A model generated the notes under the pieces. It was not told the DNA's origin and made no database searches. It was given only the letters and a program-made list of their open reading frames with translations. Both the position numbers and the translations under genes were made by a program. Shown in pieces: positions 20,113 to 30,872 of a stretch of 64,000 nt of DNA. The stretch is from Acidobacteriota bacterium (GTDB lineage Bacteria > Acidobacteriota > Vicinamibacteria > Vicinamibacterales > UBA2999): the NCBI GenBank assembly GCA_021731165.1, contig JAKFXY010000004.1, positions 1 to 64,000 on the forward strand, read 5' to 3'. How positions within the stretch are numbered: the first letter of the stretch is position 1; the number at the start of each line of letters is the position of its first letter.

Positions 20113-21018
20113 ATGAGCCGAGTCCCTGCTGCCGCAACCATGCCGATTCCTAGTCAGCAGAACACGCCCAATCAGGCGCCTTCCACCGACCATGTGAGCC
20201 TTCGTCTCACGGGCTCGCCGGCTGGGGGCCCCTCGTCGCATCTCGAAAAGCAGAAGGCGCGGATGGGCGGGGCGCTCGGCACGTCCATCCTTGCGCACGC
20301 GGCGTTCTTGCTCCTCTTCATCGTCTTCATCCGGCTGGTCCCCGAACCTGTACGCAATGCCATCCTGCCTGATTCCCTGCCGGACAACATCGTCTGGCTG
20401 GCACGGCCCGGACCTGGCGGCGGTGGCGGTGGTGGGAACAAGATGCCAGACCCGCCCAAGAAGGCAGAACTCCCCGGCAAGGCAAAGGTCTCGGTCCCTG
20501 CGATCAAGGAGCCGGAGCCAACCCCTAAGGTCGATGAGCCGCCCGTTGAGGTTCCGCTCTCGATTCCCGCCCAAGTCCAGGCGGCGGATACCACGCCGTC
20601 GCCTGGTGTACTTGATTCGTCGAATCAGCAGACCGAGTCAACAGGCAGCGGCACGGGCACGGGAGCGGGTCCAGGACAGGGCTCTGGCCTGGGGCCTGGC
20701 ACGGGCGGTGGCACCGGAGGCGGCGCGTTCCGGCCTGGCAACGGGGTCGAGGTGCCACGGCTTATCCGCCAGGTGAAGCCGAGCTATACCTCTGAGGCGA
20801 TGCGTGCCAAGGTGCAAGGCGTGGTGCAGCTGGAGTGCGTCGTGGAGACGGACGGTACAGTGGGGAGCTGTGGCGTCCAGAAGTCCTTGGACCAGGCATT
20901 TGGCCTCGACCAGGAGGCCATCCGGGCGGCGCGCCAATGGCGGTTCCAACCTGGTACTCGTTTTGGCGAACCGGTGAGAGTCCTGGTCATTATCGAACTG
21001 ACGTTCACGCTTCGCTGA
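20113..21018 (+). CDS. TonB family energy-transducer-like protein
   Basis: One N-terminal TM, Pro/Gly-rich linker, C-terminal PRLIRQVKPSYTSEAMRAKVQGVVQLECVVETDGTV...ARQWRFQPGTRFGEPVRVLVIIELTFTLR. Confidence 0.88.
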   Translation: MSRVPAAATMPIPSQQNTPNQAPSTDHVSLRLTGSPAGGPSSHLEKQKARMGGALGTSILAHAAFLLLFIVFIRLVPEPVRNAILPDSLPDNIVWLARPGPGGGGGGGNKMPDPPKKAELPGKAKVSVPAIKEPEPTPKVDEPPVEVPLSIPAQVQAADTTPSPGVLDSSNQQTESTGSGTGTGAGPGQGSGLGPGTGGGTGGGAFRPGNGVEVPRLIRQVKPSYTSEAMRAKVQGVVQLECVVETDGTVGSCGVQKSLDQAFGLDQEAIRAARQWRFQPGTRFGEPVRVLVIIELTFTLR

Positions 21019-21080
21019 CGCGGACCGTCAAGGTTTTTCGGGCTGCCTTGTCCCCGGCCTCTCCATGTACGTCCCACACG

Positions 21081-21112
21081 AAAAAGCCCGGTGAACCGAA
21101 GTCCACCGGGCT
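21081..21112 (-). terminator. Rho-independent terminator downstream of groEL
   Basis: Minus strand: AGCCCGGTG-GACTTCGGTT-CACCGGGCT-TTTTC, a perfect 9-bp stem followed by a T run. Confidence 0.8.
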
Positions 21113-21141
21113 GAAGAGCGTCGAACGCGTCGAAACGAATT

Positions 21142-23086
<1,945 letters not shown>

Positions 23087-23173
23087 CTCTTTCGACTCCA
23101 GATGTCCTTGTGTGGTGGCGGGGCCGTCTGGCCCCAGCAGAAACCGTGAAACCGCGGTTGCGCCCTCTGCGAG

Positions 23174-23200
23174 TTGGCACTCACCGTAGTCAACTGCCAA
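23174..23200 (-). promoter_or_regulatory. CIRCE-like inverted repeat (HrcA operator candidate)
   Basis: Minus strand TTGGCAGTT-GACTACGGT-GAGTGCCAA; the right arm matches 8/9 of CIRCE GAGTGCTAA; N9 spacer. Confidence 0.65.
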
Positions 23201-23229
23201 TTCTAGTGGGCGAAGGAAATGAGTGTCAA
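23200..23229 (-). promoter_or_regulatory. Sigma70-type promoter for groESL
   Basis: Minus strand TTGACA-N18-TAGAAT, immediately upstream of the CIRCE-like repeat. Confidence 0.7.
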
Positions 23230-23259
23230 GCTGGGCAGCGGCAGCAGCGCGCGAGCCCG

Positions 23260-23463
23260 CTATCGCCGCAGCCGGTACTCGGCGATCTTTCGGCTGAGGG
23301 TGTTTCGGTGCATGCCGAGGAGCTCGGCGGCCCTGCAGAGGTTTCCCTCCGCCTTGAGCAGGACATGGGCAATGAAGCGCTTCTCGAACTCCCGCTGGGC
23401 GTCGTCGTAGCGAATGCCCTTGGTCACCATCTCGTCAACGAGGTGCTCGAGTTGTTCACGCAT
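23260..23463 (-). CDS. Mini Fis-type (HTH_8) DNA-binding protein, 67 aa
   Basis: EGNLCRAAELLGMHRNTLSRKIAEYRLRR Fis-type HTH; ATGA overlap with purC. Confidence 0.8.
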   Translation of the reverse strand: MREQLEHLVDEMVTKGIRYDDAQREFEKRFIAHVLLKAEGNLCRAAELLGMHRNTLSRKIAEYRLRR

Positions 23464-24383
23464 CAGGCCAGGCCTCGATTCCCGAGGTTGAGCTCCTCGC
23501 CGGTCAGCCGGCGGTAGGCCTCGAGGTACTTCTCGCGGGTCCGATGTATGACAGTCTCGGGCAGCGTGGGGACGGGGGGCTGCTTGTTCCAGCGGATCTG
23601 CTCGAGGTAGTCGCGGACGAACTGCTTGTCGAAGCTGGCCTGGGCGCGTCCTGGCGCGTACTGGTCGGCGGGCCAGTAGCGTGAAGAGTCGGGTGTCATG
23701 ACCTCGTCGATGAGGATGATCGTTCCGTCAGGAGTCAGACCGAACTCAAACTTCGTGTCGGCGAGAATGATCCCCCGCGATTCCGCATGGGCCGCGCCGA
23801 ACGCATAGAGGGAGAGCGTCAGATCCCGCAGCGTGCTGATGAGCGTTGTTCCCGCTACGCGACCAGCCTCTTCCTCGCTGATGTTCATGTCGTGGCCGCT
23901 GGCGGCCTTGGTGGCCGGGGTGAAAATCGGATGGGGCAGCCGATCGGACTCCTTGAGTCCAGGCGGCAGCGCGATACCGCACACGGTCCCTGTTGCCTGG
24001 TAGTCCTTCCATCCGGAACCCGAGAGGTACCCTCGCGCCACGCATTCCACTGGTACCGGACTCGTCTTTCGGACCAGCATCGAACGACCGCTCAGTATGG
24101 CCTCGTGATCGCGGAAGGGTGAGGGGTACTGCCCTACATCTGTCGTAATCAAGTGGTTGGCGACGATGTGCGTGGTTTGCCTGAACCAGAAGGTCGAGAG
24201 CTGCGTGAGGACCAGCCCCTTGTCCGGAATGCCCGAGCCGAGAATGTAGTCGAAGGCGGAGATACGATCGGTCGCAACCATGACGAGGGCGTTACCCGCG
24301 TCATAGATGTCGCGGACTTTCCCCCTGAAATTCGGAGGCAGCCCGTCGAGCCGAGTATCAATAAGCGGTGTGGTGAGAGGCAC
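23463..24383 (-). CDS. purC: Phosphoribosylaminoimidazole-succinocarboxamide synthase
   Basis: LPPNFRGKVRDIYDAGNALVMVATDRISAFDYILGSGIPDKG, VARGYLSGSGWKDYQATGTVCGI; GTG start at VPLTTPLIDTRL. Confidence 0.94.
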   Translation of the reverse strand: MPLTTPLIDTRLDGLPPNFRGKVRDIYDAGNALVMVATDRISAFDYILGSGIPDKGLVLTQLSTFWFRQTTHIVANHLITTDVGQYPSPFRDHEAILSGRSMLVRKTSPVPVECVARGYLSGSGWKDYQATGTVCGIALPPGLKESDRLPHPIFTPATKAASGHDMNISEEEAGRVAGTTLISTLRDLTLSLYAFGAAHAESRGIILADTKFEFGLTPDGTIILIDEVMTPDSSRYWPADQYAPGRAQASFDKQFVRDYLEQIRWNKQPPVPTLPETVIHRTREKYLEAYRRLTGEELNLGNRGLA

Positions 24384-24397
24384 GGAAGGGAACGCGC

Positions 24398-24426
24398 ATC
24401 CTACCGGGATTGCGATTGTGCCGCAA
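24398..24426 (-). promoter_or_regulatory. Candidate sigma70 promoter for purC
   Basis: Minus strand TTGCGG-N17-TAGGAT, just upstream of the proposed GTG start. Confidence 0.4.
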
Positions 24427-24499
24427 CCGTACGCAACAGCGCTGGCAGTCGCCTTGGTGGAGCCTGATATATTGTAGGTTCCTCCTGACACTGCCTTTC

Positions 24500-25570
24500 G
24501 TGCGTAATCACATCCGTACGGCGCTTATCTCGGTTCTGGCGATCGCCCTGCTTGGGTGGTTTCTCAGTCACGCGAACATCGCTGCCGTTTGGAAAGCGAT
24601 GCGCGGCGCGCGGCCTGAACTGATTATCGCGGCGCTCGCCTTGGTCGTCGTGACGTACTGGTGGCGCGTGGTGCGCTGGCAGTATCTGCTCGGGCCGCTG
24701 GGGCCCACGCGATTCAGCACCGCGCTCCGGACGACCATCATCGGGTTCGCAGCTTCGTTCTTGCTGCCGGCGCGTGCTGGTGACGTCCTTCGGCCGTACT
24801 TGCTCGCGCGGCAGGAAGGATTGAGCGCGATGGCGACATTCGCGACGATCGTCGTGGAGCGGGTGCTGGACCTGATAGCGGTGCTCGCGCTGCTGGCATT
24901 TTTCGTCTGGGGGAGCGGTGGCGCCACGTTGCCACCAGCGTTGCTCCGGCCAATTCAAATCTCGGCGGCGGTCGCTGGTCTTGCCGCGGTCGTCCTGATG
25001 GTCCTGATGTTCGTGCTTGCTTCACATCCCGAACGAGTTGGCCGGATTGTCTTCGGGCTGAACCGCGTGCTGCCGCATCGTGTCGCACACGCGATGGCCG
25101 GGTTCGCCCGGACCTTCGCCGAGGGGCTGGCGGTGGCGCGAACACCCCGCCCACTCGTGATGGCGCTGCTGTGGTCGTTCCCGCTCTGGATTGCGATTGC
25201 ATTTGAAGCGTGGCTCGTGACCAGGGCGTTTGACATCAACATGTCCTTTGGAGGCAGCTTCCTGCTGCAGGCGCTCCTCGTGATTGGCGTGGCGGTACCC
25301 ACGCCTGGCGCGGTCGGTGGCTTCCATGAGGCGTACCGGGTCGGGGTCACGACGTTCTTCGGCGCGTCGGACGATACGGCCGTTGGCGCCGCGATCGTGC
25401 TGCACGCGGTGTCGTTCGTGCCGGTGGCGATTGTCGGCAGCGTGCTCATGGCTCGCGAGGGTCTCAGCCTCAGGCGCTTGCGCGGGCTGGCGGGCGAAGC
25501 GCATCAGGCGGAAACACTGCAGGAGACAGAGAGCGATGAAGTGCCCATTCTGCGGCCATCTGGGCGATAA
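24500..25570 (+). CDS. Lysylphosphatidylglycerol synthase TM-region/YbhN-like (UPF0104) membrane protein
   Basis: [56 protein letters not shown]...[12 protein letters not shown]. Confidence 0.85.
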   Translation: MRNHIRTALISVLAIALLGWFLSHANIAAVWKAMRGARPELIIAALALVVVTYWWRVVRWQYLLGPLGPTRFSTALRTTIIGFAASFLLPARAGDVLRPYLLARQEGLSAMATFATIVVERVLDLIAVLALLAFFVWGSGGATLPPALLRPIQISAAVAGLAAVVLMVLMFVLASHPERVGRIVFGLNRVLPHRVAHAMAGFARTFAEGLAVARTPRPLVMALLWSFPLWIAIAFEAWLVTRAFDINMSFGGSFLLQALLVIGVAVPTPGAVGGFHEAYRVGVTTFFGASDDTAVGAAIVLHAVSFVPVAIVGSVLMAREGLSLRRLRGLAGEAHQAETLQETESDEVPILRPSGR

Positions 25571-25994
25571 GGTCGTCGATTCCCGCGAAAGCAAGGAAGG
25601 CGAGGTTATCCGAAGGCGCCGCGAATGCCTCGACTGCGGCCGGCGCTTCACGAGCTACGAGCGGATCGACGAGATCCCGTACATGGTCATCAAGAAGGGT
25701 GGCACCCGCGAGCGCTTCGAACGGCAAAAGCTGATCTCCGGCCTGCTCAAGGCGTGTGAGAAGCGTCCGGTCAGCGTCGCGGCGCTCGAGGCGGTGGCCG
25801 ACAAGATCGAATCCACGCTGCAGGAGCGTTCGGAGAAGGAAATGAGCACCGAGGAAGTCGGGGCGCTCGTGATGGACGAACTGAAGCGGCTGGACAAGGT
25901 GGCCTACGTCCGCTTCGCTTCCGTGTACCGCCAGTTCCGCGACATCGGGGAGTTCATGAGCGAGCTCAAGGATCTGCTGAACACCAAGGAATAG
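25536..25994 (+). CDS. nrdR: Transcriptional repressor NrdR (Zn-ribbon + ATP-cone)
   Basis: [45 protein letters not shown]...[16 protein letters not shown]. Confidence 0.97.
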   Translation: MKCPFCGHLGDKVVDSRESKEGEVIRRRRECLDCGRRFTSYERIDEIPYMVIKKGGTRERFERQKLISGLLKACEKRPVSVAALEAVADKIESTLQERSEKEMSTEEVGALVMDELKRLDKVAYVRFASVYRQFRDIGEFMSELKDLLNTKE

Positions 25995-26000
25995 ATCGCT

Positions 26001-28301
26001 GTGACGCTGCGTCAGGCTTCATCGCCCCCGCCGCCGGCGCCCACGCGGAATGCCGCGCCTCAAAGCCGCACACCATTCCGCGACAACACAGCGCTTCTCG
26101 TGGGCGGAATTATCGTACTGCTCGGGCTGCTCGCCGGTCTCCTGGTGCTGGCCAGCCGCTCTTCCACCCTGGCCCCGGCATTTCTCACCGAGTTCGTCCT
26201 CTACGCGCTGTCGGCGACGAATCTCACGTTTCTCGTGGCGCTTGTCTTCGTTCTGGCGCGCAATATCGTCAAGTTGGTCGTGGAGCGGCGGCGGGCACTG
26301 CCATTTTCGCGGTTTCGCGGGAAACTGGTCGCCCTCCTGATCGGGATGACGCTTATCCCGGCCATGCTGGTGCTGATCGTTGGAGGCCAGCTCATCAGAA
26401 ATAGCGTCGATCGGTGGTTCAACGCACCGATGGACGAGGTGCTCTCATCCGCCAGCGCAATAGCGGGGGACTACTACCAGGAGCGCCAGCGGCTGGTCAC
26501 TGCCGAGGCGCAGAAATTGGCGCGGTCTCTCGCGGCCTACGAACTCTCGGACGGCTCCATGGCGATCCGTAATGTGATCGAGTCGGACGTCGCGCAGCAA
26601 CGCGCGACGCTTGTCGAGGTCTTCCGAGTGGAGAGTGCTCGAGCGACCATCTCGGACTCGGCTTCAGGGGTCGCGCGGCCCGTGCTGCCCGTGGCGAGCG
26701 CGTCGGCTCCCACCCTTCCGGCCGGTTACCAGCCGCAGTCCGGACAGCAACTCGCGGCGCGAGCCGCGGCGGCCGCGGTTGAGACACGGACGGTGGAGCA
26801 GATTCCGGGTGGCGGCGAAATCGTGCGCAGCGCGGTACCCATCCGCGCCGGGTCGAACGGGCCCATTCGTGGGGTCGTGATCGCGAGTGAGTATTTGACC
26901 GGCCAGTTCGCCACCCGTTCGCGCCGCATCACGCAGGCATACGAGGACTACCAGCAACTACGCGTGCTGAAGCAGCCGCTGACCGGTGTCTATCTCTCGT
27001 TCTTCCTGATGCTGACGCTGATGATTCTGGTTGGCTCGACCTGGATGGGACTCTATCTGGCGAAGCGCATCACGCGCCCCGTGCAGATGCTCGCCGTGGC
27101 GGCCAAGGAGATCGGCGCCGGCCACCTGGAACACCGCGTCGTCCCAGAGACGACCGACGAGTTCGGCTCGCTCATTGAAGCGTTCAACAGCATGGCCGGC
27201 GAGCTCGCCGCCAGCCGACGCCGTCTCGAGCGCTCGGCCGTCGATCTCGAGCGGAAACACCGGGACGTGGAAGGTCGTCGACAGTATGTTGAAACCATCC
27301 TCGACCGTATCGCGACCGGCGTCGTCTCCATTGACGGCGCGGGGCGCATTCGGACGGCGAACTCGGCCGCGGTGCGACTCCTCGGGATCGATCCGGGAGT
27401 TTCCGGGCTCCCGGCGGCAATCGTATTCGGCGGTCCTGATCTGAAGCCGCTTGGGGCGCTGGTGGACGAGGCGTCGAGAACCCGTGAAAACTCGCGCCCG
27501 CAGGACGTGACGATTTCGCGAGAGGGCCGTGACTGGCACCTAGCCGTCGTGGCCACCCCGCTCGAACGGGATGATGGCGGCGCCGAGGGGCTTGTGATTG
27601 TCTTCGATGACGTGACGCCGTTGATCCGCGCGCAGAGAGTGGCCGCGTGGCGCGAGGTCGCGCGGCGGCTCGCCCACGAGATCAAGAACCCCTTGACCCC
27701 GATTCAGCTTTCCGCCGAGCGCATGCGCCGCCACTTTTCCTCGGCGCCAGAGCCGACGCGCGTATTGGTGGACGAGTGTACGACCACCATCGTGGGCGAA
27801 GTTGAGTCGCTCAAGGAGTTGGTGGACGAGTTTTCGCAGTATGCCCGCATGCCAGCGCCGAAGTCGGCGCCTACGGATTTGCATGCGCTCCTCGGGGACG
27901 CCCTCGGTCTGTACAAGGGGATCTTCACGGATGTGGAGATCATCACCCGGTTCGCCGCGTCTGTGCCCGGGGTATCCGTCGATCCCGAGCAGATTCGCCG
28001 GGTCATCATCAACCTCGTGGACAATGCGATCGAGGCGATGGATCAGCGCGGGACGATCGAAATCGAGACGCAATTCGACGCGGCCAAGGATGTCGTACGG
28101 ATTGTTGTCGCCGATAATGGTCCGGGCATCCCCGCTGCCGAACGCGACAAGCTGTATCTCCCGTATTACTCGACGAAGCGGCGCGGCAGCGGCCTCGGCC
28201 TGGCCATCGTCCGCCGCATCGTCGTGGAACACGGCGGGCGGATCACCGTCACGGACAACACACCGCACGGCACGAGGTTCGCCATTGAACTGCCCGCATA
28301 G
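26001..28301 (+). CDS. NtrY-like sensor histidine kinase (TM, HAMP, PAS, HisKA, HATPase)
   Basis: HAMP region, REVARRLAHEIKNPLTPIQLSAERMRR, VVADNGPGIPAAERDKLYLPYYSTKRRGSGLGLAIVRRIV. Confidence 0.93.
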   Translation: MTLRQASSPPPPAPTRNAAPQSRTPFRDNTALLVGGIIVLLGLLAGLLVLASRSSTLAPAFLTEFVLYALSATNLTFLVALVFVLARNIVKLVVERRRALPFSRFRGKLVALLIGMTLIPAMLVLIVGGQLIRNSVDRWFNAPMDEVLSSASAIAGDYYQERQRLVTAEAQKLARSLAAYELSDGSMAIRNVIESDVAQQRATLVEVFRVESARATISDSASGVARPVLPVASASAPTLPAGYQPQSGQQLAARAAAAAVETRTVEQIPGGGEIVRSAVPIRAGSNGPIRGVVIASEYLTGQFATRSRRITQAYEDYQQLRVLKQPLTGVYLSFFLMLTLMILVGSTWMGLYLAKRITRPVQMLAVAAKEIGAGHLEHRVVPETTDEFGSLIEAFNSMAGELAASRRRLERSAVDLERKHRDVEGRRQYVETILDRIATGVVSIDGAGRIRTANSAAVRLLGIDPGVSGLPAAIVFGGPDLKPLGALVDEASRTRENSRPQDVTISREGRDWHLAVVATPLERDDGGAEGLVIVFDDVTPLIRAQRVAAWREVARRLAHEIKNPLTPIQLSAERMRRHFSSAPEPTRVLVDECTTTIVGEVESLKELVDEFSQYARMPAPKSAPTDLHALLGDALGLYKGIFTDVEIITRFAASVPGVSVDPEQIRRVIINLVDNAIEAMDQRGTIEIETQFDAAKDVVRIVVADNGPGIPAAERDKLYLPYYSTKRRGSGLGLAIVRRIVVEHGGRITVTDNTPHGTRFAIELPA

Positions 28302-28315
28302 CCGGCTGAGACCAG

Positions 28316-28390
28316 CCACGGAGGGACGGAGGCACGGAGATCCGTCCTTCGGCGTCAATGCCCGGACTCCGTGTCTCCGTGTCTCCGTGG
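28316..28390. repeat. Imperfect inverted repeat built from tandem ACACGGAG 8-mers
   Basis: Left arm CCACGGAGGGACGGAGGCACGGAG; right arm CTCCGTGTCTCCGTGTCTCCGTGG; 21/24 paired positions by eye, 27-nt loop. Confidence 0.75.
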
Positions 28391-28403
28391 CCCGTAAGAG
28401 CAC

Positions 28404-29795
28404 ATGCCATCCCTTCTGATCGTAGACGACGAACCTGGCGTTCGGAGCGCACTCGGCGGCGTGTTTCGCGACGAGGGCTACGACGTGGACGCCGTGGAGA
28501 GCGGTGAGGCGTGCCTCGAGCGGCTGACACGGCAGGTGTACGACGTGATCGTGCTGGATATCTGGCTGCCTGGGATGGACGGGCTCGCAACGCTGGCTCG
28601 GATGCGCGAGCGGCAGGTCGATGCGCAGGTCGTGATGATCTCGGGACACGGCAACATCGAGTCGGCCGTACGGGCCATCAAGATGGGGGCGTTCGATTTC
28701 GTGGAGAAGCCGCTGTCCCTCGAAAAGACCGTGCTCGTGGTGCGCAACGCGATGCGGCAGAGGCGGCTCGAAGCGGAGAACCAGGCTCTTCGCGCGCGCG
28801 TGGACGCCCAGTACACGATGGTGGGCGAGAGCTACCTGATGGCTCAGCTCCGCGAGCAGGTCGCGATGGCGGCGCCCACAAACGGGCGCGTGCTCATCTT
28901 CGGAGAGAACGGAACCGGCAAGGAGCTCGTGGCGCGGAACATTCATCTGCTGAGCCGTCGCCGCGCCGGGCCGTTCGTCGAAGTGAACTGTGCCGCCATT
29001 CCAGAGGAGCTGATCGAGAGCGAGTTGTTCGGTCATGTCCGTGGGGCATTCACCGGCGCGGTGTCGGACAGGCGCGGGAAGTTCGAGGCCGCGCATGGCG
29101 GTACGATCTTCCTGGATGAGATCGGCGACATGAGCCTCAAGACGCAGGCCAAGGTGCTGCGCGTCCTGCAGGAGCAGGTCATGGACGCCGTCGGGGGATC
29201 GGCGCGTATCAAGGTGGACGCGCGAGTGTTGGCGGCGACGAACAAGGACCTGCCCGTGGAGATCCGTGCGGGGCGGTTCCGCGAGGATCTCTACTTCCGG
29301 CTGAACGTGGTGCCGATCTTCGTGCCCCCGCTCCGGGATCGCCAGGAGGACATCCTTGTGCTGGCCGATCACTTCATGGCGATGCTCGCGCGCGAGTACG
29401 GCCGGCGTCCGAAATCCTTCGACCCGGATGCGGTGTCGGCGCTGCGGCGATACCCGTGGCCGGGCAACGTCCGCGAACTGAGGAATCTGGTCGAGCGGTT
29501 GATGATCATGGTGCCTGGCGATCGGATCGCCGGACGCGATCTGACGTTCCTCGATCAGGGGATGGTGGGAGGAATGGACACCGCCGCGCGGCCCATGCCC
29601 GCGAGCTCGACGTCGCTGCATGATGCGCGCGACCAGTTCGAGCGCGACTACATCCTGCGCGCGCTGGCGGTCCAGCAGGGAAACATCTCGCGTACGGCGG
29701 ACATGCTTGGCATCGAGCGCAGCAACCTCTACCGAAAGATGCGCGGCTTTGGCATTGCGCCGCCACGCCGGATCGACGACGACGAGAACGCGTGA
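28404..29795 (+). CDS. NtrC/NtrX-family sigma54-dependent response regulator
   Basis: REC domain (MPSLLIVDDEPGVRSALGG), AAA+ GENGTGKELVARNIH, GAFTGAVSDRRGKFE, Fis-type C-terminal HTH. Confidence 0.95.
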   Translation: MPSLLIVDDEPGVRSALGGVFRDEGYDVDAVESGEACLERLTRQVYDVIVLDIWLPGMDGLATLARMRERQVDAQVVMISGHGNIESAVRAIKMGAFDFVEKPLSLEKTVLVVRNAMRQRRLEAENQALRARVDAQYTMVGESYLMAQLREQVAMAAPTNGRVLIFGENGTGKELVARNIHLLSRRRAGPFVEVNCAAIPEELIESELFGHVRGAFTGAVSDRRGKFEAAHGGTIFLDEIGDMSLKTQAKVLRVLQEQVMDAVGGSARIKVDARVLAATNKDLPVEIRAGRFREDLYFRLNVVPIFVPPLRDRQEDILVLADHFMAMLAREYGRRPKSFDPDAVSALRRYPWPGNVRELRNLVERLMIMVPGDRIAGRDLTFLDQGMVGGMDTAARPMPASSTSLHDARDQFERDYILRALAVQQGNISRTADMLGIERSNLYRKMRGFGIAPPRRIDDDENA

Positions 29796-30033
29796 GCCGC
29801 GCCGTCAATTCACGACACAGGCCGCACCTGGTGCTGTACTATGAGCACGCGTCGGGCCATAGGCACCGCGTCCGTCGTCCAGCATGGCCGCCAACCTCCA
29901 TCAAGCAGACATGACAACCTGTTGCGAGCCCTTCGTCCGCGAGGCGCCCGCGAGGCCTACGATTCCTCATGATCGCTCAGGGTCCGAGGTCGGGGTCTCA
30001 GCGAGCGTCGTCGGCGGCGGGTCCGCCTGAGTC

Positions 30034-30750
30034 ATGGCGGTTCTCGCGAATGGCCCTTCCGCCGACACGTTTGAATTTGAAGCCCTGCGGTACGCGCGGA
30101 ACTATCGGCACGCGCTGCGCGCGGAGTTCGCTTCCTCCTTGCGGGGCCGGATAGTAGAGGTTGGTGCCGGTATCGGCCAGATGACCGAACTGCTGGTCCA
30201 AGCGCCAGGCACAGGCGGAGTGCTGGCCGTTGAGCCGGACCCTGGATACTGCGAACAGTTCCGTCGGCGTCTGCCGGACCAGCCGCTGATACAGGGGACC
30301 GTGGCCGATCTCCCGCGGGATTCGCGCGGAGACTGCGTGGTCAGCATCAACGTGCTCGAACATATTGCCGACGACGAGCGCGAGCTGAGCGAGTACGCGC
30401 GTCTGCTGCGCCACGACTCCGGGGTGTTGTGTCTTTTTGTGCCGGCACGCCCGGAGATCTACGCGCCCATTGAAGAGGGCTTTGGACACTTTCGCCGCTA
30501 CCGCCGACATGAACTGCGCGAAAAGCTCGAGCGCGCGGGTTTCGAGGTCGTCCGCCTTCACTACTTCAACGTGTTCGGGTATTTTGCCTGGTGGTTCAAC
30601 TTCTGCTTCTTGCGCAGGCGTCACTTCGATGTCGCCGCGGTTCGGTTCTTCGACTCGGCTATTTTTCCCACCGTACACGCGTTGGAATCGAGAGTCGTTC
30701 GTCCGCCGTTCGGCCAAAGCCTGCTGGCCATCGCGAGGAGCGTCCGGTAA
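30034..30750 (+). CDS. Class I SAM-dependent methyltransferase
   Basis: GRIVEVGAGIGQMTELLVQ...VVSINVLEHIADDERELSEYARLLRHDSGVLCLFVPA. Confidence 0.85.
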   Translation: MAVLANGPSADTFEFEALRYARNYRHALRAEFASSLRGRIVEVGAGIGQMTELLVQAPGTGGVLAVEPDPGYCEQFRRRLPDQPLIQGTVADLPRDSRGDCVVSINVLEHIADDERELSEYARLLRHDSGVLCLFVPARPEIYAPIEEGFGHFRRYRRHELREKLERAGFEVVRLHYFNVFGYFAWWFNFCFLRRRHFDVAAVRFFDSAIFPTVHALESRVVRPPFGQSLLAIARSVR

Positions 30751-30872
30751 GGCCGGTGCGCTCGGCGGACTGCTCCCTGCCGATGTGCTGCGTCGTCTCT
30801 GCAGCCGCGCTCGAGAAGCGCGGCGAAGCAAGAGGCCCTTCGAGGCGTTCGCCGCGCCCGGCCGTGTAGCCG

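Noticed and set aside
27540-29621. 693-aa minus-strand ORF spanning two genes
   Set aside because: Antisense to the histidine kinase and response regulator; composition typical of a GC-rich shadow ORF.
29796-30033. 238-bp gap, checked for tRNA or small RNA
   Set aside because: No convincing cloverleaf, terminator or conserved RNA motif could be identified by eye.
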